From contig JAKAZP010000175.1 of NCBI GenBank assembly GCA_021815905.1, positions 1 to 5,806 of the forward strand: 5,806 nucleotides of DNA, read 5' to 3'. The notes beneath the pieces are model-generated. The model was not told the DNA's origin. It ran no database searches and saw only the letters and a list, made by a program, of their open reading frames with translations. Position 1 is the first letter of the stretch. Every line of letters begins with the position of its first letter. Positions 1 through 5,330 of this stretch are shown piece after piece. This stretch comes from Pseudomonadota bacterium (GTDB taxonomy: Bacteria > Pseudomonadota > Gammaproteobacteria > Steroidobacterales > Steroidobacteraceae). The position numbers and the translations under genes are program-made.

Positions 1-1
1 A

Positions 2-1150
2 CCCGCCATGAGTCCGGCGGAGATCGACATCGTGCTCAAGGCCGATCCGAAGACGGTGCGGCGCGTGCCCTGGGCGGCGGAGCCCACCGCGCAGGTGATC
101 CACGACTGCTTCTATTCCGACGGCCGGCGCGTCACCATGGCGCCGCGGCATGTGCTGCGCAACATCGTGGAGCTCTACGCTCAGCGGGGGTGGCAGCCGG
201 TGGTGGCGCCCGAGCTCGAGTTCTACCTGGTCGAGCAGAACAAGGACGCGGACTACCCGCTGCGGCCGCCGGTCGGTCGCTCGGGCCGCGCGGAGCCCGG
301 GCGGCAGTCCTACAGCATCGCGGCGGTCAACGAGTTCGATCCGCTGTTCGACGACATCTACCAGTTCTGCGAGGACCAGGACATCGAGATCGACACGCTC
401 ATCCACGAGGACGGGCCGGCGCAGATGGAGATCAATCTCATCCACGGCCAGCCGCTCGATCTCGCCGATCAGGCGTTCCTCTTCAAGCGCACCGCGCGCG
501 AGGCGGCGCTGCGGCACAAGATGTACGCGACCTTCATGGCCAAGCCGCACGCCAAGGAGCCGGGCAGCGCCATGCACGTCCATCAGAGCGTGCTCGACAT
601 GAAGACGCGCCGCAACATCTTCAGCAATCCGGACGGCACCCCCTCGGAGCTGTTCTTCGCGCACATCGGCGGATTGCAGAAGTACCTGCCGGCGGCCATG
701 GCGCTGTTCTGCGCCAACGTCAACTCCTACCGGCGTCTGACCCGCTACATGTCCGCCCCGATCAACGTCCACTGGGGATACGACAACCGCACGGCGGGTC
801 TGCGCGTGCCGATGTCCGGACCGGAGGACCGGCGGGTGGAGAACCGCGTGAGCGGCGCCGACGCGAATCCCTACATCGCGATCGCCGCTTCCCTCGCCTG
901 CGGGTACCTCGGCATGGTCGAGGGTCTGCAGCCCTCCGATCCGATCACCGGCAGCGCGCACGAGCTGCCCTTCGGGCTTCCGCGCTCGCTCGATGAGGCG
1001 CTGCGTGAGCTGCGCAACAGCGAGCCGCTGGTGAGACTTCTCGGCGAGGCATTCGTTTCCGCCTTCACGATCGTCAAGGAGGCCGAGTACGAGGTCTTCC
1101 TGCAGGTGATCAGCTCCTGGGAGCGCGAGCACCTGCTGCTCAACGTGTAG
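2..1150 (+). CDS. Glutamine synthetase family ligase, PuuA/PauA-like (5'-truncated by window edge)
   Basis: Likely an ATP-dependent gamma-glutamyl ligase joining glutamate to an amine. PuuA/PauA members gamma-glutamylate putrescine or other polyamines in the cytoplasm as the first step of polyamine catabolism. Numbering from the ATG at 8, visible glutamine synthetase motifs are: the metal-site strand PELEFYL (68-74), EDGPAQMEINL (134-144), the GSAMHVHQS histidine motif (186-194, metal ligand H190), NSYRRL (239-244), and the C-terminal VENRVSGADANPYI (277-290; E278 and R280). The phrase AQVIHDCFYSDG (28-39) is typical of this branch. The frame stays open through the left edge (codons from base 2), and family members are about 450-470 residues against 380 here, so the ATG at 8 is almost certainly internal and about 70-80 N-terminal residues (the beta-grasp domain) lie outside. 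The family is certain; the amine substrate is not, and a GlnA-like paralogue of other specificity is possible. Confidence 0.9.
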   Translation, partial: PAMSPAEIDIVLKADPKTVRRVPWAAEPTAQVIHDCFYSDGRRVTMAPRHVLRNIVELYAQRGWQPVVAPELEFYLVEQNKDADYPLRPPVGRSGRAEPGRQSYSIAAVNEFDPLFDDIYQFCEDQDIEIDTLIHEDGPAQMEINLIHGQPLDLADQAFLFKRTAREAALRHKMYATFMAKPHAKEPGSAMHVHQSVLDMKTRRNIFSNPDGTPSELFFAHIGGLQKYLPAAMALFCANVNSYRRLTRYMSAPINVHWGYDNRTAGLRVPMSGPEDRRVENRVSGADANPYIAIAASLACGYLGMVEGLQPSDPITGSAHELPFGLPRSLDEALRELRNSEPLVRLLGEAFVSAFTIVKEAEYEVFLQVISSWEREHLLLNV

Positions 1151-1180
1151 CGGCTCCCGATCGCCGCCAATCTTCGAACC

Positions 1181-1186
1181 GGAGAG
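1181..1186 (+). promoter_or_regulatory. Shine-Dalgarno site of ppgK
   Basis: GGAGAG ends 4 bases before the ATG at 1191. It is the clearest ribosome binding site in the window and fixes the glucokinase start. The 40-bp gap from the upstream stop holds no hairpin with a T-run, so read-through from the glutamine synthetase homologue is likely. Confidence 0.7.
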
Positions 1187-1190
1187 TCCG

Positions 1191-1949
1191 ATGACACGCA
1201 GATTGCTCGGGATCGACGTCGGGGGTTCCTTCATCAAGGCGGGAGTGGTGGACGTCGAGGCGGGGCAGCTCATCGGAGAGCTCATCTCCGCGCCGACGCC
1301 TCAGCCCTCGACTCCGGAGGCTCTGATGCCGGCCGTCGCGGGGCTCGCCGCGCGGCTGCCGGCGGCCACCGGCCGGATCGGGCTCGCGTTCCCGAGCGTC
1401 GTGAAGCGCGGCCGCGCGCGCACGGCCGCCAACATCGACCACGCCTGGATCGGGGCCGACGGCGCGGCGCTCATCCGGCGCACCCTCGACCGCCCGGCGC
1501 TGTTTCTCAACGATGCCGACGCCGCCGGACTCGCGGAGATGCGGCTCGGGGCGGGCAGAGGCGTCAACGGCTCCGTGATCATGCTCACCTTCGGCACGGG
1601 CATCGGCACGGCGCTGTTCACCCAGGGGCGGCTCTACCCGAACAGCGAGCTCGGGCACATGGAGCTCAACGGCATGGACGCGGAGAAGTTCGCCTCGGCG
1701 CACGTGAAAGCGGCGCTCGGGCTCGACTGGGAGGGCTGGATCGAGCGGGTGAACGTCTATCTCGAGCGCATGCACGCGCTGCTCTGGCCGGATCTGTTCA
1801 TACTCGGCGGCGCGATCAGCGAGCGCTTCGCCGATTTCGCGCCCCTGCTGCGCTCGGAAGCCGAGATCCGGCCGGCGCAGTTCGCCGGTCAGGCGGGCGT
1901 CATCGGTGCGGCGCTCGCGGCCGCCGAGGCCGACGCCGGCGGATCATGA
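1191..1949 (+). CDS. ppgK: Polyphosphate (strictly, polyP/ATP) glucokinase, ROK family
   Basis: Phosphorylates glucose to glucose-6-phosphate using inorganic polyphosphate, and in many homologues also ATP; cytoplasmic entry step to glycolysis or the pentose phosphate route. The 252-residue protein matches the usual PPGK length (about 250-270). Motifs: N-terminal phosphate loop GIDVGGSFIK (7-16), a VDxxxGQLIG stretch (20-29) as in mycobacterial PPGK, RTAANIDHAWIG (77-88), catalytic-Asp motif LNDADAAGLAE (106-116, D108 the likely base), second phosphate motif LTFGTGIGTAL (132-142), SELGH (152-156), and the WPDLFILGG segment (199-207). The zinc-binding Cys cluster of classical ROK sugar kinases is absent after SELGH, which is normal for PPGK. 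The start is set by a good ribosome binding site. It ends with TGA inside ATGA, where a 13-codon ORF begins. PPGK is best known from Actinobacteria and Cyanobacteria; base composition here looks like its neighbours. Polyphosphate preference is inferred from subfamily resemblance. Confidence 0.9.
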   Translation: MTRRLLGIDVGGSFIKAGVVDVEAGQLIGELISAPTPQPSTPEALMPAVAGLAARLPAATGRIGLAFPSVVKRGRARTAANIDHAWIGADGAALIRRTLDRPALFLNDADAAGLAEMRLGAGRGVNGSVIMLTFGTGIGTALFTQGRLYPNSELGHMELNGMDAEKFASAHVKAALGLDWEGWIERVNVYLERMHALLWPDLFILGGAISERFADFAPLLRSEAEIRPAQFAGQAGVIGAALAAAEADAGGS

Positions 1950-1987
1950 AGCCCCCGATCGGACATCCCGTCGGGACCGTCGCGTGA
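1946..1987 (+). other. Candidate 13-codon coupling ORF between ppgK and the aminotransferase
   Basis: An ATG overlaps the ppgK stop (ATGA, 1946-1949) and opens a 13-codon frame, MKPPIGHPVGTVA, whose TGA (1985-1987) overlaps the proposed GTG start of the aminotransferase (GTGA, 1984-1987). It therefore spans the whole gap with a start/stop overlap at each end. A purine-rich GGCGGA lies just upstream but is very close to the ATG. It may be a translational relay carrying ribosomes across the gap, or chance in GC-rich DNA. No function of the peptide is claimed. Confidence 0.3.
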
Positions 1988-3168
1988 GCACGCAGGTCCG
2001 CGGCAAGCTTCCCGACGTCGGCACGACGATCTTCACCGTCATGTCGCATCGGGCGCGGGAGCTCGGCGCGCTCAATCTCGGCCAGGGGTTCCCCGACTAC
2101 GACATCGACCCGCGGCTCGCGGAGCTCGTGGCCGAGGCGATGCGCGCCGGTCACAACCAGTACGCCCCGATGGAGGGCACCCTCGAGCTGCGCGAAGCCA
2201 TCGCGCGCAAGGTTGGCGCGCGCTACGGCCCGACCGCCGACCCCGTTTCGCAGATCACGGTCACGCTCGGGGCGACCGAGGCCATCTATTCGGGGATTCA
2301 GGCGGTCGCGGGACCGGGCGACGAGGTCATCGCCTTCGATCCGGCGTACGATTCCTACGAGCCCGCGGTGCGCCTCGCGGGGGCGCGCTGCGTGCGACTG
2401 CCGCTGCAGCCGCCCGGGTTCCGCTACGACTGGGACCGGGTGCGCGCGGCCGTCAACGATCGCACCCGCCTGATCCTCTTCAACTCGCCGCACAATCCGA
2501 CCTGCACCGTCGCCACCCGCGCGGACCTCGAGGCGCTCGCGGCGGTGACGCGCGATCGTGACATCGTCATCCTCTCGGACGAAGTCTACGAGCACGTCAC
2601 TTTCGACGGGCGGCCGCACGCCTCGGTGCTTTCGCACGCCGAGCTGCGGGAGCGGAGCCTCGCGGTGTTCTCCTTCGGCAAGACTCTGCACGCCACCGGC
2701 CTGCGGGTCGGGTACTGCATCGCGCCCCCCGGGCTCACGAGCGAGCTGCGCAAGGTGCATCAGTTCAACACCTTCAGCATCGCGCATCCCTTCCAGCGCG
2801 CGATCGCCGCCTATCTCGCCGAGCGGCCGACGATCGGCGGGGAGCTGCCCGGGTTCTTCCAGGCGAAGAGGGACCGGCTGCGCACCGCGCTCGCGGGCAG
2901 CGGATTCGAGCTGCCGGCCGCCGAGGGCACGTTCTTTCAGCTGCTCGACTTCGGCGCGCTCGCGCCCCCCGGAGACCTCGCCTTCGCCGAGCGCGCGCTC
3001 ACCGAGGCGCGCGTGGCCACCATTCCCCTCACGCCCTTCTATGCCGAGCCCCCTGCGCTCTCGGTCGTCAGGTTGTGCATCGCCAAGCGCGATGCCACGC
3101 TCGATGAAGGCGCGCGGCGACTCGGGGAGTTCGGGGGGCGGCTCGCGCGCGCGGGGTCGCGGGGATGA
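1984..3168 (+). CDS. PLP-dependent aminotransferase, YbdL/MtnE-like (methionine/glutamine transaminase)
   Basis: Fold-type I class I/II aminotransferase that moves an amino group between amino acids such as methionine, glutamine or aromatics and 2-oxo acids; in methionine salvage such enzymes aminate 2-oxo-4-methylthiobutyrate to methionine. The GTG at 1984 gives 394 residues, matching the family, whose homology begins at KLPDVGTTIF (8-17). Seen: NLGQGFPD (31-38), NQYAPMEG (58-65), GATEAIY (96-102), SPHNP (168-172, PLP-contacting N171), SDEVYEH (198-204; D199, Y202), the Schiff-base lysine K233 in SFGKTLHATGLRVGY, and the carboxylate-binding Arg R363 in VVRLCIAK. A GTG at 1906 would add 26 unconserved residues and overlap ppgK, so it is rejected. 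GGGA at 1973-1976 is a weak ribosome binding site. The stop overlaps the omega-amidase start, the partner expected for a glutamine-using transaminase. A kynurenine or aromatic aminotransferase role remains possible. Confidence 0.92.
   Translation: MSTQVRGKLPDVGTTIFTVMSHRARELGALNLGQGFPDYDIDPRLAELVAEAMRAGHNQYAPMEGTLELREAIARKVGARYGPTADPVSQITVTLGATEAIYSGIQAVAGPGDEVIAFDPAYDSYEPAVRLAGARCVRLPLQPPGFRYDWDRVRAAVNDRTRLILFNSPHNPTCTVATRADLEALAAVTRDRDIVILSDEVYEHVTFDGRPHASVLSHAELRERSLAVFSFGKTLHATGLRVGYCIAPPGLTSELRKVHQFNTFSIAHPFQRAIAAYLAERPTIGGELPGFFQAKRDRLRTALAGSGFELPAAEGTFFQLLDFGALAPPGDLAFAERALTEARVATIPLTPFYAEPPALSVVRLCIAKRDATLDEGARRLGEFGGRLARAGSRG
3165..3168 (+). other. ATGA stop/start overlap (aminotransferase to omega-amidase)
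   Basis: The ATG of the amidase and the TGA of the aminotransferase share four bases, typical of translational coupling. A GGGG run at 3153-3156, 8 bases upstream of the ATG, could act as ribosome binding site. Confidence 0.8.
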
Positions 3169-3938
3169 GAGTCACGCTCGTCCAGCAGCCGCTCCTCTGG
3201 CACGACCCGCAGGCCAACCGCGAGCGCTTCGCGCGGCTGCTGGCGGGACTCGCGGGATCGACCGACCTGGTCGTGCTGCCGGAGACGTTCACGACGGGCT
3301 TCAGCATGGAGGTCGAGCGCCTCGCGGAGCCGGCGGCCGGTGCGACGGCGGAATGGATGCGACAGCTCGCCCGCCGGCTCGATGCGGCGATCACGGGCAG
3401 CATCATCGCCGGGGAGGGCGGCCGCTACTTCAATCGGCTGCTGTGGGTCGAGCCGGACGGCACGCTCAGGAGCTACGACAAGCGCCATCTGTTTCGCATG
3501 GGACGCGAGCACGAGCACTTCAGCCCGGGAGGCGGGCCGTGGTGCACCGAATGGCGCGGGCTCAGGGTGTGCCCGCTCGTCTGCTACGACCTGCGCTTCC
3601 CGGTGTTCAGCCGCCGCCGTCCCGCGCTCGATTACGATCTGCTGCTGTACGTCGCCAACTGGCCCGCCGCGCGCGCGTACGCCTGGCGAGCGCTGCTCGT
3701 CGCGCGGGCGATCGAGAACCAGTCGTTCGTGGTCGGCGTGAATCGCATCGGCGCGGACGGCGCCGGGATCGAGCATGCGGGCGACAGCCGGGTCTGCGAT
3801 TTCCTCGGGCAGCCGCTCGAGGACCTCGGCTCGGCGCCGGCCGTGACCACCGTGGCGCTCGAGCCGCAAGCGCTGCGCGCCTGGCGGGAGCGTTTCCCCG
3901 CGCATCTCGATGCGGACCGGTTTACGCTCATCCCATGA
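3165..3938 (+). CDS. Omega-amidase (2-oxoglutaramate/2-oxosuccinamate amidase), YafV/MtnU-like nitrilase
   Basis: Cytoplasmic carbon-nitrogen hydrolase of the nitrilase superfamily. Omega-amidases hydrolyse the terminal amide of 2-oxoglutaramate, the by-product of glutamine transamination, to 2-oxoglutarate and ammonia, and so pull the transaminase reaction forward. The 257 residues match the family (about 255-260). The Glu-Lys-Cys triad is visible: E40 in VVLPETFTTGFS, K106 in SYDKRHLF, and C140 in VCYDLRFPVF. The GREHEHFSPG stretch (113-122) carries the additional conserved Glu (E116), and YVANWPAARAYAWR (162-175) and ARAIENQSFVVGVNRIG (180-196) are characteristic of the YafV branch. The ATG is locked to the preceding transaminase by the ATGA overlap, and the stop overlaps the next gene the same way. 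The transaminase/omega-amidase pairing parallels mtnE-mtnU in Bacillus methionine salvage. Another amidase specificity is possible but less likely given the neighbour. Confidence 0.9.
   Translation: MRVTLVQQPLLWHDPQANRERFARLLAGLAGSTDLVVLPETFTTGFSMEVERLAEPAAGATAEWMRQLARRLDAAITGSIIAGEGGRYFNRLLWVEPDGTLRSYDKRHLFRMGREHEHFSPGGGPWCTEWRGLRVCPLVCYDLRFPVFSRRRPALDYDLLLYVANWPAARAYAWRALLVARAIENQSFVVGVNRIGADGAGIEHAGDSRVCDFLGQPLEDLGSAPAVTTVALEPQALRAWRERFPAHLDADRFTLIP
3935..3938 (+). other. ATGA stop/start overlap (omega-amidase to Cys/Met PLP enzyme)
   Basis: The ATG of the PLP enzyme shares four bases with the amidase TGA. No Shine-Dalgarno-like sequence lies at normal spacing (the nearest GGA is about 18 bases upstream), so initiation probably depends on ribosomes terminating on the amidase gene. 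Confidence 0.8.
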
Positions 3939-5107
3939 AGAAGCCCACTCAGGTCAATCATCCCCCGAAGGTCGAGCTGCCGGCCGACAACCACGCGGTC
4001 GTGCCGCCCATCTATCAGAGCGTCAAGTTCGAGTTCGACTCCGTCGAGGAGACCGAGCGGTATCTGCGCGGCGAGCGCAGCGGGTTCTTCTATACGCGCA
4101 CCTCGAACCCCACGACGCGGCAGCTCGAGCTGCTCCTCGCCGAGCTGCAGGGGCGGGACGAGTGCCTCGTGACCGCCTCCGGAGTCGGCGCCGTGGCGCA
4201 GACGCTGCTCGCCCTCTGCAAGGAGAGGGATCACATCCTGTGCTTCGTCGAGACCTACAATCCGACCCGCTATCTCATCCGCAGGCTCCTCGGCCGCTTC
4301 GGCGTGACGCACACCCTGATCTCGATCGAGGATCTCGCGGGCGTGGAGCGCGCGCTGGCGGAGCGGCCGACGCGACTCGTGCTGTTCGAGAGCCCCACGA
4401 ATCCGGTGAACAAGGTGGCCGACATCGCCGCCCTGACGCGGCTCGCCAGGGCGGCGGGCGCGCTCACGGTGATGGACAACACGTTCGCCGGACCGCATCA
4501 GCACGGGGAATACGAGGTCGACATCTTCGTCCACAGCCTCACCAAGTACGCCTCGGGAGCGGGCGACGTGCTCGGCGGCGCGGTGATCGGACGCGGTGAG
4601 CTCATCCGCTCTCTGCGGACGGACTTCGGCGCCCTCGGCGGCACGCTCGACCCGCATGCCGCCTTCCTCGTGCTGCGCGGCCTGAAGACGTACTTCGTGC
4701 GCTATCGCGCCCAGTCCGCGAGCGCTCAGCGCGTCGCGGAGCTGCTCGCCTCGCACCCGGCGGTCGCCCGCGTGCACTACCCCGGATTGCCCGATCACCC
4801 GCAGCACGCGCTGGCGCGCGCCCAGATGCGGGACTTCGGCGCCATCGTGACCTTCGATCTGAAGGGGGGGCGCGAGGCCGCGGGACGATTTGCCGATGCC
4901 CTGAAGCTGTTCGCGATCGCGGCGAGCCTCGGCTCCTCGGAGTCGCTCGTGATGCCGGCGCGGATGATGAGCAGCCGCGATCTCACGCCCGAGCAGCAGA
5001 AGAGCTCGGCGATCACCGAAGGGACGGTGCGCCTCTCGATCGGGCTCGAGGACATCGACGATCTGCTCGAGGACCTGACCCGGGCGCTCGCCGCGGCCGC
5101 CGCCTGA
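3935..5107 (+). CDS. Cys/Met-metabolism PLP enzyme (cystathionine gamma-synthase / gamma-lyase family)
   Basis: Fold-type I PLP enzyme of the trans-sulfuration family, whose members make or cleave cystathionine, use O-acylhomoserines, or break methionine to methanethiol, ammonia and 2-oxobutyrate. The ATG at 3935 gives 390 residues, the usual size. Conserved: VVPPIYQSVKFEF (22-34), YTRTSNPT (53-60, phosphate-binding Y53 and R55 of the neighbouring subunit), FESPTNP (151-157), MDNTFAGP (180-187, D181 at the pyridine nitrogen), Schiff-base lysine K204 in HSLTKYASG, and VRLSIGLEDIDDLLEDL (365-381, carboxylate Arg R366). Unusual: the YGG(T/S) loop of typical members reads YNPT (108-111), GHSD after the lysine reads GAGD (208-211), and the SLGGVESL region reads SLGSSESLVMPARMMSS (331-347). 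A methionine gamma-lyase-type Cys is not at the YNPT loop. The substrate therefore cannot be assigned. Coupling to the transaminase and omega-amidase points to sulfur amino acid or 2-oxo acid metabolism. Confidence 0.9.
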   Translation: MKKPTQVNHPPKVELPADNHAVVPPIYQSVKFEFDSVEETERYLRGERSGFFYTRTSNPTTRQLELLLAELQGRDECLVTASGVGAVAQTLLALCKERDHILCFVETYNPTRYLIRRLLGRFGVTHTLISIEDLAGVERALAERPTRLVLFESPTNPVNKVADIAALTRLARAAGALTVMDNTFAGPHQHGEYEVDIFVHSLTKYASGAGDVLGGAVIGRGELIRSLRTDFGALGGTLDPHAAFLVLRGLKTYFVRYRAQSASAQRVAELLASHPAVARVHYPGLPDHPQHALARAQMRDFGAIVTFDLKGGREAAGRFADALKLFAIAASLGSSESLVMPARMMSSRDLTPEQQKSSAITEGTVRLSIGLEDIDDLLEDLTRALAAAAA

Positions 5108-5115
5108 TCAGCGCC
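5083..5115. other. Convergent gene junction: back-to-back stop codons in a palindrome
   Basis: The TGA of the PLP enzyme (5105-5107) and the TGA of the minus-strand DUF2905 gene (read from 5110-5108) abut directly, giving TGATCA inside the 8-bp palindrome CTGATCAG (5104-5111). Flanking arms GGCGCT (5083-5088) and AGCGCC (5110-5115) could pair across a 21-base loop, but no T-run follows in either direction, so this is not a convincing intrinsic terminator. There is no intergenic space, so transcripts ending beyond their own stop must overlap the opposing gene. Confidence 0.6.
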
Positions 5116-5308
5116 GGAAGAGCCACGCCAGGATCGAGAGCACGAGACTCACGATCAGCAGGGTCGTGACGGGGAAGAAGAACTTGAAGTGCGGCCGGTC
5201 GATCACGATGTCGCCCGGCAGATGGAACAGCGGCAGCCGGCGCGCCCACGGCCAGAGAAGGCCGATGACGATGAGAACGGTGCCGAGGATGACGAGAAGG
5301 CGGCTCAT
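5108..5308 (-). CDS. DUF2905 family small inner-membrane protein
   Basis: A 66-residue protein matching the DUF2905 pattern: a first hydrophobic helix (about residues 4-20) ending in LLWPWARRLPLFHLPGDIVI (17-36), a short polar link with the characteristic LPGDI motif and basic/aromatic residues (DRPHFKFFFP, 37-46), then a second helix (about 46-63) ending in an Arg pair. Two transmembrane segments are predicted by eye, with no cleavable signal peptide. The molecular function of the family is unknown. The ATG complement at 5306-5308 is the only plausible start and the length fits the family (about 65-70). It lies 22 bases downstream of the aceK stop on the same strand with no recognisable ribosome binding site in the gap, so it is probably co-transcribed with, and may depend on, aceK translation. 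Its stop abuts that of the convergent PLP enzyme gene. Confidence 0.85.
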   Translation of the reverse strand: MSRLLVILGTVLIVIGLLWPWARRLPLFHLPGDIVIDRPHFKFFFPVTTLLIVSLVLSILAWLFRR

Positions 5309-5330
5309 GCGGCCGCAAGTGTAGCCCGGA

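Noticed and set aside
8..10. ATG at 8 as the true start of the glutamine synthetase homologue.
   Set aside because: The frame is open to the window edge, and a complete family member needs about 70-80 more N-terminal residues.
1151..1190. Possible terminator between the glutamine synthetase homologue and ppgK, around the TTCGAA palindrome at 1173-1178.
   Set aside because: No GC-rich stem with a following T-run; the short palindrome alone is not meaningful.
1906..1983. Upstream GTG start for the aminotransferase adding 26 residues.
   Set aside because: The extension is Arg/Pro-rich, unlike family N-termini, and overlaps the ppgK 3' end by 44 bases. GTG 1984 fits the family length.
3632..4807. 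A 391-codon minus-strand open frame, with several other long antisense frames (1140-1775, 1900-2787, 3039-3905).
   Set aside because: Long antisense frames are expected opposite high-GC coding sequence. They show no recognisable motifs and overlap genes with intact catalytic residues.
4864..4870. Run of seven G in the Cys/Met PLP enzyme gene, considered as a slippage, phase-variation or sequencing-error site.
   Set aside because: The frame before and after the run both match the family (AIVTFDL before, SLGSSESL and VRLSIG after), so no frameshift is present. A G7 tract is unremarkable at this GC content.
2558..5107. A single 849-codon open frame on the + strand extending the Cys/Met PLP enzyme about 1.4 kb upstream.
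   Set aside because: The part before 3935 is an out-of-frame shadow of the aminotransferase and omega-amidase genes, rich in Ser/Arg/Pro/Ala with no domain pattern. Family homology starts soon after the ATG at 3935, which sits in an ATGA overlap.
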